The notes beneath the pieces are model-generated. The model was not told the origin of the DNA. It did not search any database and saw nothing but the letters and a program-made list of their open reading frames with translations. Shown in pieces: positions 1-10,176 of a stretch of 64,000 nt of DNA. This stretch comes from Paraconiothyrium sp. Pb-2020 (taxonomy: Eukaryota > Ascomycota > Dothideomycetes > Pleosporales > Didymosphaeriaceae). Position numbers and translations under genes: made by a program. Positions within the stretch are counted from its first letter, which is position 1, and every line of letters begins with the position of its first letter. Location of the stretch: positions 744,001 to 808,000 of the forward strand of contig JAJUBI010000001.1 of the NCBI GenBank assembly GCA_022419385.1, given 5' to 3'.

Positions 1-121
1 TTGAACAACGCTGAAGCCAACCGCCTATGTCGTTCCCCAACCAAACTCCGCATTCACACCTGGGTATTGTGGTCAATCAGACCTTCGTCATTTATACAAG
101 CGCTGGGTAGCCAAAAGATAT

Positions 122-621
122 TTATATCCGAACCAAGATGTCCAGGCACTCAATCCTCCACTCTTTCTTGCCCACCAGACCTTTTACCCATTCATAGTTT
201 CCTGAACCGCTCACACCTACAGCATCTGCCGTCTTGTTGCGCATGCTGTCCATTGCGCCCTTCAACAGTGCCTGTGCCGTATTGTTTGCAGCCTGCGCAA
301 GCACTCCCGCGGTCTCAAATATGGTGTCCCGGAACGGACTCGTGCCGTTGAGCGCGAACTCCGCAGTTTCGGTCGACAGCGGCGCCTCGAACCAAGGGGT
401 ATGGAAATCGAAGAGCGCTACGACGAGAATGAAGAGAAGGAGCGAGCAGTATACGCAGGGACGGTTGAGAAAGTAGGTTGCGGAGATGAAGAGGACGAGG
501 TAGACGGGTGAGGCATTGGTACGTAACCTAGGCGATAAGATCAGTATGCGCCTTTCGGTACGAGGCATCGAAAGACTTACAGAAAAAAGAGTACGGGAAT
601 CCAGCTCCGTAGGCAGAACAT
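122..621 (-). CDS. small multi-spanning membrane protein, unknown function
   Basis: Two exons on the minus strand: 621-581 and 527-122, joined across a 53-bp intron (GTAAGT donor, CTAG acceptor), giving about 148 residues. The start was chosen because the ATG sits in a good context (gctaccATG) and splices in frame into a hydrophobic stretch. The protein opens with hydrophobic segments around residues 8-20, 24-37 and 44-56, then a polar tail of about 90 residues with several NxT/NxS sequons. No catalytic motif or known domain was recognised. Without splicing, the frame upstream is Arg/Pro-rich and does not look coding, which supports the intron. Function is unknown; it is probably an endomembrane protein. 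The gene lies tail-first toward the window edge. Confidence 0.55.
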
Positions 622-1321
622 GGTAGCCTCGCGTGCGCTGGAAGATGCGCGGGAGCGGGCTGATGGGGCGGTCGAGGGTAGCAGGTTTCACGAATCGGCA
701 AGGCGGACAGGTCGTGCGGTGCGTCCGTAAGATAGCGAGCGTAGGGAATATGGATATGTCGGGGAGGTGAGAGGTAAGAGGCGAAGCTGTGCCCAAGCAA
801 TGCGTCGTGAATTTGGTACCAAGACTGGAAGCGGCACTCGGGTACGCCGCGTGCAGCCCAAGGCAGGTGCGGCGTTTAGCCACGTGATGGCGCGGGCTTA
901 CAAACTACGAAACGGCCAATCGTCGTTCACTCGTATCTCACAATCTGCAGCCCCCTACGACGCCATTACGGTGAATCTTGACTCGTTGATGGTTTGCGTG
1001 TGCTAGAGGTCAGCCCTTAAGCCAATAGATCTTTTCTGCTTTTTTGATCCGACTTGTACTATTGACATCATTCATCACGAAATTAATAACATGTCACAAT
1101 GTCCCGACATTAACAATACGCTGAATGTCACTAACCCTGCAATAGGTCTGTATTCTAGTGTACGACGAGGCTGCCTATCGCGCTAACATGCAGGATTTAA
1201 AAGGTAGTATATACAATAGAAGTGGAGAAGACACTATCTTATCACCAGTAAGCAACAGATGAAACCTCATTTAAGCCATTCCAAAAGAGCTAGGAGATGT
1301 TGCCCGCTTTCTCTAGGGGGC
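622..1321. other. intergenic stretch
   Basis: About 700 bp between the start of the membrane-protein gene and the 3' end of the AA9 gene, both on the minus strand. It should hold the promoter of the former and the terminator of the latter. AT-rich around 1020-1240. No further gene seen. Confidence 0.5.
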
Positions 1322-2236
1322 TTAAAACTCGCGCGGGTGCTCACGGCCAAGACCGAGGATGCTCTTCTTAACGAAGGCTACGAATCTCTTGGCCGCGGAA
1401 GAGTACAGAGCCGGACCCGGAATCGTGTAGCTGGAAGCATCGCTGTAGATGTTGACCAAGATACCAGCCTCGTCCTCGGTGTACAGCTTGTCGGCTGCCG
1501 TAGCAGTCGGGCTAGCGGAGGCGGAGGCGGAGCCTCCAGTGACCTCAATGTTGATGCACTTGGGGTAGTTTTGCGCGCCGTTCTCCTGACCTGCAGAGTG
1601 CAACGCAATAATCTCGTGGCGGAGCACGTACTGGCCATCTGCGATGTCCGTTGGGATGGTGACGGACCAGGTCTGATTGTTGGCAATGAGCTTGTCAGTG
1701 GCCCACTGGTCGCTTTCGTAACCGGCTTCGTCGATCTTGAAGAACTGCAAGTCAGAGGACTTGGCCGAGGTCGCATCGTCGACCTTAGCCAGGTAGTCGA
1801 GGACAGGGCCCTTGTGGCTGTCGGGCCTAATCGCGCAGGTACAGTATTAGTTCAGTCGAAAAAGTGGGGATAGTACGGAGTGTTTATGTCTCAGACATAT
1901 CGGCTTCGTACACGGGCAAACTTGCCAGGTGGTCCATTGGATGTCGATCTTGCCACCGGCCTTGACAGAGGCGACCTTCGCACCGGTAGTGGCGTCCTTG
2001 TGGCACGCAATCTTGGTAGCATCGCCGTACATGGATGGCTCGACAAAGCCGTTATCCAAGCACTCAGGGCAAGACCATTCGATAACCTCCGGAGCAGGGC
2101 TCTGGTACTGGAAGCTGGGGTCGTAAGCGGTGTATGCGGTGCCGTCAACTGTGATGGCGTTCAAGTGCCCATGAGCAGAGACAGAGGATGCCAAAGCTCC
2201 GACGAGAGCGGCGGCTTGAATCTTGGAGAAAGACAT
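1322..2236 (-). CDS. secreted AA9 lytic polysaccharide monooxygenase
   Basis: Copper enzyme that oxidatively cleaves cellulose or hemicellulose outside the cell. Exons 2236-1926 and 1826-1322 encode 271 residues. A signal peptide (residues 1-21) ends in VSA, exposing His22, the first residue of the copper histidine brace (HGHLNAI). The second ligand is the His in the motif TWPDSHKGP, and the axial Tyr is in ENGAQNYPKC near residue 205. A Ser/Ala-rich linker follows (SASASASPTA), then a tail of about 50 residues with no CBM1. The intron uses a GC donor: splicing TG|GCAAGT to AG|G restores the family motif TWPDSHKGP, whereas no GT donor does. Substrate and regioselectivity cannot be read from sequence. 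Family call is very secure; exon boundary is secure by motif. Confidence 0.93.
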
Positions 2237-4103
2237 TGCGAGGGGATTTGGTGTTTTGAGAGAGTGTTGGCGGCGAAGGGTAGCTTAAAATTCGAGATCA
2301 ACGAAGAGTGAGAATTGACTTCAGTCGATGAAGTAGAACGAAATGAATGGAAGTGTCGAAAAAGACTGTAAGAGAGCGACCTGCAAGATGCTGTGAGGAA
2401 GTCAGAAGGTAGCGCTGAGGCTGCACCTTATATACCACAGACACATGATGATGGCTTGTCGAATAGCCCCTAGGCATGTCAAACGTTTGGTTTCAATACC
2501 CACACTCATTTCCCTGTCCCACTGCCGGCTCCACGAGGCTTCGTTGCCACTGGGGACGGCTAGTTGCTCTAGAGCATTGACCAGTTCCCGGAGGCATCGA
2601 TAGGGCTGAGAGCGGGTGCGTTGTTTCAACATGCTGGTCATTGAGCGCAGTCACGATCCCACCTGTATGGTCGACACATGCTCTGGATTCAACACGCGAT
2701 GGCATGAGTCTCAACGCCTCTCATAAACCTTCAAGGCAAGCAAAATGGTCCAAGTGAAGTATATCAAGTTGGCATGCAATGGATTTGTAATCAATATATT
2801 GCACCGTCGTGGTTTCGACAAAAAGACGGGTTCGACTCTTGTGCTACGAAGGCTTCGATAAGAGGGAGGGTTGTTCTGTGTGGTACAATACGAGGAAGAC
2901 CAGCCTCCAGTGAAGCTAGCGTGAACACGCGTCTCCATGCCAGCTCAACACTACTTCGCGTGTAGAGATACCGTGTTTCCAATCATGCGGTCAATAACGC
3001 CAAGTTCCCCAGTCTTGTTTCATATATCTCTTGCAAAACAAATGCTGCAAGGTTATGGTCGGCGTTAAGCGGTTCATTTTATTCGCTTGGACTCGTTTCA
3101 CGAAAACCGGGCGAGTGGGTCATCTTAATATCGACAACACAGTCGGCGCTCATCCAACATCATTTGCGGAGAAAAAAACCACCGAATGTAAAGCGACAAA
3201 CTGGTATGTGGTATTCTCCTCGGAGCCTCCCGCAGTTTAGACGGGAAGATGGTACATACCATACGTCATCACATCCCAAGAATTGGGTTTGCATGAAATC
3301 CAATACCCGCAACGGAGAAAAAGCAAATCGTGCACAGCAAGACGTATTGCTATGATCGATCGAATCTCCTCACACTGCTTCCATGGCCTGCCGGTTTGCA
3401 TATTGCCTTCTCAATCGCTCTATTGGACATGCAGCCAGGGTAAAGTCGACTTGGATGCGTCAAGAGTACTAGAGGCGGATACCTACTAGATGAGTATTGT
3501 ATGACGAGAGAAAGATGCGTAGTCGTTATCTTTGATATCGCTATCTATGCGATCTCCAACTTCACCTTCACGCCTCAGTCATCAGTGCGCTGGATTGCCT
3601 GTGGTATATATGGTCCTTGACAGAGGGACCGCCGCACGAATTTCCATCTGCTAAGCGGCCGAGAACATCTTGTCTAAGGCCTGGCTCAAGTTCGTGGGTT
3701 TCGAGTGGAAAGTATACATACGCAAATTGAGCGATCCAGGAGATGGAAGTCCGACGAGTGAAAAGACAGTGCAGTGGGCTATTTTCACCAACGTTAGAAG
3801 AGAAATGAACGGCTATTTCGTTATTGAATTGGGATGCACTATTGCAGTGAGCTATCGGGTTGTTCCACTAATTCCAAAGTGCCCAGGTGCGGTCCGATGA
3901 CCTTCGAAATGTCATGCAGGCCTTTCAACTTCATCAGCTTGATACCCTGTTGTCGCATCTCGTATGCCAACATAATAACCTGATCTCGAACAAGACAAAG
4001 GTGTAAAGGACCTGCAATCGCCACCCAACCTAACGGAATCGTATTTATATTCCCGGCCCCAAACGTACTCACAATGGGACATGCGCCGAAGTAAACCCCC
4101 TAG
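2237..4103. other. gene-poor intergenic region
   Basis: About 1.87 kb with only short, mutually overlapping open frames and no recognisable domain. The first 200 bp are the AA9 promoter. The rest may include remnants of lost genes, but nothing could be supported. No tRNA or transposon end was recognised. Confidence 0.5.
2427..2435 (-). promoter_or_regulatory. TATA box of the AA9 gene
   Basis: The minus strand reads TATATAAGG about 190 bp upstream of the AA9 start codon, implying a 5' leader of roughly 160 bases. This fits a strongly inducible secreted-enzyme promoter. No binding site of a named cellulase regulator was verified. Confidence 0.55.
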
Positions 4104-4260
4104 CTACGACCACGTCCTAAGCCGATCCAGATGCTCCCTATGCTTCTTTATCGTGTCCATGTCTCCCTCGTTCGTCATATGATCGGTCTGTCGACGGGGC
4201 GTCTGATACTTAAGCAGGTCCAGCGTGTTTAGGTTGCGTTCCACGAGCATGCTGGAGCTC
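4100..4260 (-). repeat. duplicated 3' gene module, copy 1
   Basis: About 160 bp encoding the last roughly 50 residues of the 4104-4703 gene plus its stop. By eye it is nearly 90 percent identical to 5503-5664, including a few bases past the stop codon. Confidence 0.8.
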
Positions 4261-4703
4261 TGCTGAGGTTGCGCACGAGGTACTTTGGATGGAAGTTGGG
4301 TTGGTATCGGGGTAAGTTGCACTTCCTGGAGCCGGTTTGCCTTCACAGCTTCTTTGTTGTGCCCGTCATTCGGACCATCGTCGTGATCAGCGGAGTCTCC
4401 ATGGTGTATGTCGTCCGAAACGCAGCCGCCACTCGCGCCTCCACCACCACCCTTGATATGTGCGCCGTTAGAACGAGCGATGTACCGAAGTACATTGTTC
4501 GCAAGAAAATCTCCGATGAAGTCGACTCGTCCCACACAGAGAGCCAGTATGGCAGCAATCACCACGACGACGGCGAGTTGGCCGACCAAGTTAAGGACGA
4601 GGGCTTCAAGCCAAGTGTCAGTGACGAACTCGGTGATGCTGATACTGATTGTGTTCCATGTCTTCTCGATGAAGAGCTCGAAAGCCATTTTATCGCGATA
4701 CAT
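4104..4703 (-). CDS. orphan membrane protein sharing a C-terminal module with the 5508-6611 gene
   Basis: Single-exon frame of 199 residues. One clear membrane segment lies around residues 39-60 (motif GQLAVVVVIAAILALCVG). A Gly-rich turn (KGGGGGASGG) and an acidic/His-rich patch follow. The last 50 or so residues contain SSSMLVERNLNTLDLLKYQ and end in a basic/acidic helix. That tail is nearly identical to the tail of the gene 1.2 kb downstream, at DNA level too, so it is a duplicated 3' module. The first ATG (4703) was taken; a second ATG five codons on (MAFELF) is equally possible. No known family recognised; likely lineage-specific. Confidence 0.6.
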   Translation of the reverse strand: MYRDKMAFELFIEKTWNTISISITEFVTDTWLEALVLNLVGQLAVVVVIAAILALCVGRVDFIGDFLANNVLRYIARSNGAHIKGGGGGASGGCVSDDIHHGDSADHDDGPNDGHNKEAVKANRLQEVQLTPIPTQLPSKVPRAQPQQSSSMLVERNLNTLDLLKYQTPRRQTDHMTNEGDMDTIKKHREHLDRLRTWS

Positions 4704-5507
4704 GGTTGAGATAGTTGAGGGGGTGGAGACAATCTTGGGTTGGGTGGCGGGAGGTCACTTTGCGTGTGGCGTAAGAGTATAAAAATGACAGGGCTCGAGT
4801 ACGTACCACATTGAAATTCAAGTTGATTAGTAGGACCGTTTCCGAAAGAAAAATTCACTCTATAACTGAGAACTCAGGTGCTCACTGTTGATAGGTCCAC
4901 GTGTACCGGATAGGTGCCTCCTCACCGCTGAAGTCCACAGGCTCAACACAGCACTGAAAAGTAGTCTTTCAATATTCCGATCTGTGTGACTTGGCATTCG
5001 ACGTAGTTTCATACCATTGCGCTGGTGATGTAAGCAAGACGTAAATTCTCCCTGTCTTCTTCCACACAAAAGGAGGGGCATGGACAAAATTACGCGCGCA
5101 CACTTTTGTCAATTTTCATTATCTACATTGTGTTTGCTAGCCGTCATAATACCACTGCAGACACCCGTTCCCGCATCGCACTAGTCATTTTCAATCCGTT
5201 GCCCTCCAGCTAACCATCGTAAGCAGATAACATCCGAATGACTTGAGAGTCCAGCCAAAAGAGAAGTATCTTTTCGTAACGAATGCGCAGGGTACGCATA
5301 CCTCTTGCTCCACGAACAGAATTTCTCGTCTTCCTCCTCCATGTCCTCTACACCAGGACGGGAAAATGGAGGTCAGCGATCCATGACCGGAAGGAAAGGA
5401 TTTCCGATATTGGAAGTTGATGGGCTCTAATCATCAATGAGAATCTGGGCGAAAGCATCACGAAGGGAATCGACGTTCCTGCCAGGCGGATATGTTGATG
5501 AACCTAG
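4704..5507. other. intergenic stretch between orphan genes
   Basis: About 800 bp upstream of the 199-residue orphan gene, containing its promoter. Short open frames here are antisense shadows or random. Nothing else supported. Confidence 0.45.
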
Positions 5508-5664
5508 CTACGACCACTCCCTAAGCCGGCCTAATTGCTCCTTGTGCCTTTTTATTGTGTCCATGTCTCCCTCGTTCATCATATGATCAGTCTGTTGACG
5601 GGGCGTCTGATACTTGAGGAGGTCCAACGTGTCTAGGTCGCGTTCCACGAGCATGCTGGAGCTA
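5503..5664 (-). repeat. duplicated 3' gene module, copy 2
   Basis: Partner of 4100-4260. The encoded tails differ at only a few positions (for example VERDLDTLDLL against VERNLNTLDLL). Confidence 0.8.
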
Positions 5665-6611
5665 TAGGCTGATGAATGTTGGCGAACGCTATTGGGTGTG
5701 TACAGATCATCGAGTTGCATTTGTCCCATATGATAGTGAACTCGATCATGATCGACTTCCATCCTGGGTTGATATCGAGTCTGTGCGCCGGGGGCCTGTT
5801 CGTGAGATGCGGAAGTGCTCTGCTCTCCAATTCGCGGACGAATGAAAGAATCGGGTGAGTTGAGATCATCGAGGTAGAGTTGTCCCCTATGGTAGCGAAC
5901 CGGTTCAAGAGGGATTTCCACCCCGGGTTGATATCGACGCCGCCGCCTGGAGACCTGCTCGTGAGATGCGGAAGTGTTCTGCTCTCCAATTCGCAGATTG
6001 CCGAAAGCAGGTACAATTTCACGATCCACAGTGTTACTCTGTGTGCTGGGAGCAACTTTTGGATGTGGCCTCGCCGTTCGATGGTCCCAGTTGTTCAAGT
6101 AAGCATCTCGGTCGCCCATGGTTCGGTGGGCCCCAGTGCGATACATGCTAGGCACTCCGAATCGAATGCGTCGGTTCATGGTTGATAGGTTCCTGTATGA
6201 TGCATCGGCTTTATCGCGCTTAGCTCGGCGCCTCTGAGCTCGGATCTTCTTAGCTCGGAGCCTTTGAAGCTCTTGTTGCTCTTCAGGATATAGTTTCCCC
6301 AGCGACGCGTACCCGTTCGGACGGTTCTTCAGGGCATGACCAACATCCATGCCTGGCAAATGGTCCAAGAAGGCAAGAGGATCGGCGCTACCATTGCCGA
6401 CCGTTTGGTAATGGAGCGGGTCAGGGTTGATACTGAGAGTTGCAAAATGAGCGTCAAGAGAGATCCCCTTGATTAGTAGCTGCGTGTGAGCAGCTTGTAC
6501 CCCATCGTACCTGAAGAGCCTCCGAAGATTGACTTGCCAGCCTCCCTGGATAAGCATAAAGATCCTCCAGATACGCCTACGGATGAGGCTAACAAGCTGT
6601 GACAGCCTCAT
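5508..6611 (-). CDS. orphan basic protein with an internal tandem duplication
   Basis: Single-exon gene. The start at 6611 (caccATGAGG, good context) gives 367 residues; an upstream in-frame start at 6683 would add 24. The N-terminus is basic with a short hydrophobic patch (MRLSQLVSLIRRRIWRIFML). The middle is a strongly basic coiled-coil-like segment (QELQRLRAKKIRAQRRRAK). Two tandem copies of a 54-residue unit follow, each starting RIGEQ(N/S)TSASHEQ and containing the motif (Q/M)xLDDL. The shared C-terminal module (SSSMLVERDLDTLDLLKYQ) ends the protein. No known domain. Together with the 199- and 143-residue neighbours it forms a cluster of apparently lineage-specific genes. Confidence 0.6.
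   Translation of the reverse strand: MRLSQLVSLIRRRIWRIFMLIQGGWQVNLRRLFRYDGVQAAHTQLLIKGISLDAHFATLSINPDPLHYQTVGNGSADPLAFLDHLPGMDVGHALKNRPNGYASLGKLYPEEQQELQRLRAKKIRAQRRRAKRDKADASYRNLSTMNRRIRFGVPSMYRTGAHRTMGDRDAYLNNWDHRTARPHPKVAPSTQSNTVDREIVPAFGNLRIGEQNTSASHEQVSRRRRRYQPGVEIPLEPVRYHRGQLYLDDLNSPDSFIRPRIGEQSTSASHEQAPGAQTRYQPRMEVDHDRVHYHMGQMQLDDLYTPNSVRQHSSAYSSSMLVERDLDTLDLLKYQTPRQQTDHMMNEGDMDTIKRHKEQLGRLREWS
5674..5997 (-). repeat. tandem duplication of 162 bp inside the orphan gene
   Basis: Two adjacent in-frame units of 162 bp (about 5836-5997 and 5674-5835), each encoding 54 residues with the shared core GEQxTSASHEQ and a Tyr/Leu-rich end. Boundaries are approximate to a few bases. Confidence 0.75.
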
Positions 6612-7127
6612 GGTGATCGTTGAGAAAGAGGGTGGATTGCACGTTCGGGTTGACAGTAACAAAGGGAAGCGTATTCCTATCAAGACCTGAGCAATTGGGT
6701 TGCTCGTTTATTCCAAGGTCGTAGATCGATGCTTTCGAAGCGGGGGGTTATATATGGACTGTCAACGTGTAGACTGGTCTTTCACATACTTACACACTTT
6801 CACGCGATTTGAGGTTGACTTTAAGCCCGGGTCGTTGCGTGCGCCCATCCTGCCGTGTTTGAACAGGAGATGTTTCACAACAGATACGATTCAAAACTGC
6901 CCTCGACCTGGCTAGTAATTAATCCCAGAAAATCAACCCGAGTAGTTTCAAAACATATGAGACATCTAAGCCCGAGACAAAGCCCAAGGTGTTTTTAACT
7001 ATGATCATTGTGCGCTTGCGGTCCTCATGGAAGTGTACAATGCAAAGGTCGCTCCTCCTGTTCCTTTAAATGCTCTGCCATACAAGGGACAAACTCTCAA
7101 AGTTGACTTTATGCGAAAAATCCCACC
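6612..7127. other. divergent intergenic region
   Basis: About 500 bp between two orphan genes transcribed away from each other, so both promoters should lie here. A minus-strand TATA-like element (TATATAACC) lies near 6745-6753, about 135 bp upstream of the 6611 start. No gene seen. Confidence 0.45.
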
Positions 7128-7559
7128 ATGAACCCTTTCGCCTCGCACAAGAACGAAGAGCTCTTCCTCATCCTAGCCATTCTTGGTATCTGCGGCGTAA
7201 TCCTACTGATCGGCACTTTCGCCGCAAGTATTTACATCGAGAAACTATCGGCCAATGACGATTGCGATCTTGAGCGTCAGAACGACCGAGTGACTCAGTC
7301 GGAACTGATACAACTACGGCATTGGGTCGAAAGCATTGTCCAAAAGTCAGTGCACGTGAACGCAGATCACATGCAGCTTCAGCAGGAGAAAACAGAGGCT
7401 TACGTCCGAGAGCGGCTCGGTGAGCACTTCACGAATTTAGCAATGAAGTCACCACCTTTCCAGGGTTACGGGACGTTTACTCCTAGGGGTGGAACTTCAA
7501 CTAGAACATCATTTGCTGAGTCAACAGCATCGGCAAGGGTAAAAACGCTGCGGAAGTGA
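7128..7559 (+). CDS. small single-pass membrane protein, unknown
   Basis: Single-exon frame of 143 residues with a strong start context (caccATGAAC). One membrane helix spans about residues 12-34 (LFLILAILGICGVILLIGT). A charged, probably coiled-coil stretch follows (about 45-100, rich in Glu/Gln/Arg), then a Ser/Thr-rich basic tail. The topology (short N-terminus, one helix, cytosolic or lumenal coil) resembles that of the 199-residue orphan at 4104-4703, but no sequence similarity is visible. No family recognised. Confidence 0.6.
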   Translation: MNPFASHKNEELFLILAILGICGVILLIGTFAASIYIEKLSANDDCDLERQNDRVTQSELIQLRHWVESIVQKSVHVNADHMQLQQEKTEAYVRERLGEHFTNLAMKSPPFQGYGTFTPRGGTSTRTSFAESTASARVKTLRK

Positions 7560-7714
7560 AGATTAAAAGCATCAAGAATCAATTAGAATGAGATGCTTGT
7601 TGAGAGAACCGTACCTAGGTTCCTCGAAGTCTCAAACATAGTCTCAGCAGGATCTGAGAACACCTTCATGAATCTTCGGTAGGAACAAATGCGATTATTC
7701 CTATTGTAAAACTT

Positions 7715-8608
7715 TCAAAGCTCGTCTCCACCAGTGACTTCCGTCTCAACAACCTTCCTCGCCCCCAAATCATACTTGTCCCCAGCCTTCAGGAAATAAA
7801 ACTTCTTCTCCGGAAGATCATACTTCCCTCCACTCCCATCCCTCGACCAAAAACCCCCATCATAGATCAATGCATACGTGCTCCCAATAATCTCCGCGTC
7901 ATTCCCATGCACAACCACAGCGGTATCTTCATCAATCGCAATACCTAGGAGCTCAGGCTGCACCTCCAGGATCTGGAACATATCGAAATGCCTGTTCCTA
8001 ACAAGGACATGCTGGTCAATAGCAGCGTTTTTGAGGTATCCAAAGCCAACGGTATGGTCGCCAACCAGGACGTCATTGCCAGACGTATCGCCGCGGGCAA
8101 GGAAAGACCCGATGATAGAAGCGCCTGCGGAAGATCCACTGATCACGCCTCCACGATCGAGGACCTCATTAAACGCTGTTTCGGTCTTCGTCCCGGCGTA
8201 CGCATCAACTAGTCTCCACTGCCGGCCTCCGCCAAAGAAGATAGCTTTAGCGCTTTTAAGCGGCGCAACGAATTCATCTGTGTCGGCAACAGCGGGATCG
8301 TAAGTATGGAGGACAGTCACGTTGGTGGCGCCAAGTTCGCGGAAGGTGACTGCGGTGGAGAAATTCTGGTCGTATGTTGGATCGCCACCTGCAGTGGGGA
8401 CGACGACGATGGAGGCGTTATACCCACCGGCAAGGGATATAATGCGCTTATAGATGGATTCGCTCTTGAGATTGCCACCGACGATGACGAGACGGCCATT
8501 TTCTGGGCCGACGGTCGTATTTGAATCGCGAGTTGTAGACTTCGCGAATGGGAAAGCCAAGGTAGTGGTAGCTGCAAGAGCAACTGAGAAGAGGGTGGTG
8601 AGGCGCAT
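7715..8608 (-). CDS. secreted cyanophycinase-like peptidase (family S51)
   Basis: Single exon, 297 residues. A signal peptide covers about residues 1-19 (hydrophobic core FSVALAATTTLAF). The fold is that of S51 peptidases: an early GRLVIVGGN strand, a FFGGGRQWRL turn, and the nucleophile elbow GSSAGAS, whose second Ser is the likely catalytic residue. A later HVLVRNRHFDMFQ segment and an IAIDEDTA strand also fit the family. Bacterial relatives cleave cyanophycin or aspartyl dipeptides; the fungal substrate is unknown and cyanophycin is unlikely. Several NxT sequons fit secretion. Length matches the family, with no sign of damage. Confidence 0.88.
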   Translation of the reverse strand: MRLTTLFSVALAATTTLAFPFAKSTTRDSNTTVGPENGRLVIVGGNLKSESIYKRIISLAGGYNASIVVVPTAGGDPTYDQNFSTAVTFRELGATNVTVLHTYDPAVADTDEFVAPLKSAKAIFFGGGRQWRLVDAYAGTKTETAFNEVLDRGGVISGSSAGASIIGSFLARGDTSGNDVLVGDHTVGFGYLKNAAIDQHVLVRNRHFDMFQILEVQPELLGIAIDEDTAVVVHGNDAEIIGSTYALIYDGGFWSRDGSGGKYDLPEKKFYFLKAGDKYDLGARKVVETEVTGGDEL

Positions 8609-9141
8609 AATGGGAGGTAGTCGAAAGTTACTTCTCCCTGCATGATTGATTTGCGATAAAGTGGCTATTTAAATTCTTTCAAACAATTTCTTGTTACCTT
8701 GTAGGTGCATGCGTAGTGTGTAGAATAGTATATCGCGACATTGTGGAGATCTGGTGTGATTTGCACCATCACTGCTAGAATAGGAAGGTCGTTGTACCGT
8801 TCATGCAGGTTGTAGGAAACGCCATGGGAGATGGTACACTTGGCATCCTTGAATTTCCTGATAGGAAGAGTGTCTCGTAGAAAGCTGGTCTGATTGGTTG
8901 GTTGTTCGCAGCCGGTGTGTCCCAGAAGATAGGTCGGTCGCTTTACTTCTAAGCGATTGGCATTGTGCGAGCATGACGCTGATGTCCTCTGCCCACGGAT
9001 GAGTACGCAGCGCCCGGTTGCAGCTGTAGAAACCAAGTCGGCTGGTCAAACGTCGATGGTTAAATCGTTCGTTTTACTATACATGGTGTTGTACAATGAA
9101 TAGAAAATCTAATGGGGTATCTTCCAAGCAACGTACTGTTC
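8609..9141. other. intergenic stretch
   Basis: About 530 bp holding the promoter of the S51 peptidase gene and the 3' end of the CYC2-like gene, both minus strand. Short frames here show no coding character. Confidence 0.45.
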
Positions 9142-10176
9142 TCAAAGTTTGAAGACCTTCCAGTCCTTCAAATCCATCTTAGCCAACACACCTCCGAGCC
9201 GGCCCTGCCCTTCTCGTCCATCCACCCAGAGCTTCTTGCCTGCCCAGTACTCAATAAAGCCGTCTGGTCCAGAAATGAGGATCATGCGTGAGCCTGCCCT
9301 ATCGACTGAATCGGTATGCATTCGCCTTGCCACGTCGCCAGGCTTGATGAAAGACTTCTCTTCGTCGACATAGTACTGTACGTTTAGTCCACCATTGGCG
9401 GCTCGAGTTCGTTCTTTGAGGGCTTCCAACTCTCGCACGATCAATCCCTTGCTGGTAGTTTTCGGTGGGTCTACAGGTAGCTTCGGTGCAGTGGTTTGTT
9501 CCAGACCGAGTAAGCCTTTCCACCATGATGATTGCTGCTCACTTGTATTTACCGTCACCTCATCGCTAAGGCCACCTTCGCATTCCTCTCTTCGTCTATT
9601 CGCCCATAACAAATGCATTGTGCTCCCTGGTGACCTCTGCAAAGCCTGTGCGATTTGCATCGCAGGGGCTATACCTGTGCCGCCAGCCAAAAATATGACC
9701 TCTTTAACATCCTGAGGCAGCTCGTACTCTACAGTGGGCCCTCGAAGCTCGATTGTCGACCCTTCTGGAAGCCGATGTAGGTAGTTGGACATCTCCCCGC
9801 CCGTCTCTTTCCGTATGAGAAATCGCATACTGTGCCCATCCTCATCGTCCGCCTCGTCTACGACGCTCGGGAGCGGAGTGTATGCCCTCGCGATCTGCAG
9901 CTGCGGCTGCTTTGCCTGCACACTCCATACGCCACGTTTCCGAGCTTCTGTGACACTAGCTGGCTCTGGCACACCAAATCCATCGTGTAGTGTGAAAATT
10001 GCGCTTGTGGATGAGACGGGTTGTTTGTCGACAAGGATGTATGGTGCGAAGTCGTGCGGGTGTAGCGACGCGTTGGAGGACTCGGGCTTTAAGAAGCGAT
10101 ACGCTGCTCCGCCTGCGATTGTAGCGGCGCATATGTATAAGGGACGGGGACCCCTTATACGAGAGAACCGAGACAT
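9142..10176 (-). CDS. CYC2: CYC2-like mitochondrial FAD/NAD(P)H reductase
   Basis: Single exon, 344 residues. Member of the ferredoxin-NADP/cytochrome b5 reductase family, closest in layout to yeast Cyc2, an inner-membrane flavoprotein that aids haem attachment to cytochrome c. The N-terminus is basic with a short hydrophobic anchor (PLYICAATIAGGAAYRFL, about residues 12-29). The FAD motif RxYTPLP is seen as ARAYTPLP near residue 95, followed by GGEMSNYLHRLPEGS. The NAD(P)H-binding loop is LAGGTGIAPAMQIAQAL near residue 163. An insertion of about 50 residues rich in Ser/Trp/Lys precedes the C-terminal ISGPDGFIEYWAGKK motif. The reductase family is certain; the CYC2 assignment rests on the anchor and overall layout. 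Confidence 0.85.
   Translation of the reverse strand: MSRFSRIRGPRPLYICAATIAGGAAYRFLKPESSNASLHPHDFAPYILVDKQPVSSTSAIFTLHDGFGVPEPASVTEARKRGVWSVQAKQPQLQIARAYTPLPSVVDEADDEDGHSMRFLIRKETGGEMSNYLHRLPEGSTIELRGPTVEYELPQDVKEVIFLAGGTGIAPAMQIAQALQRSPGSTMHLLWANRRREECEGGLSDEVTVNTSEQQSSWWKGLLGLEQTTAPKLPVDPPKTTSKGLIVRELEALKERTRAANGGLNVQYYVDEEKSFIKPGDVARRMHTDSVDRAGSRMILISGPDGFIEYWAGKKLWVDGREGQGRLGGVLAKMDLKDWKVFKL

Noticed and set aside
2815..2845. tRNA gene
   Set aside because: The GGTTCGACTC string resembles a B box, but no matching A box, acceptor stem or anticodon stem could be built around it.
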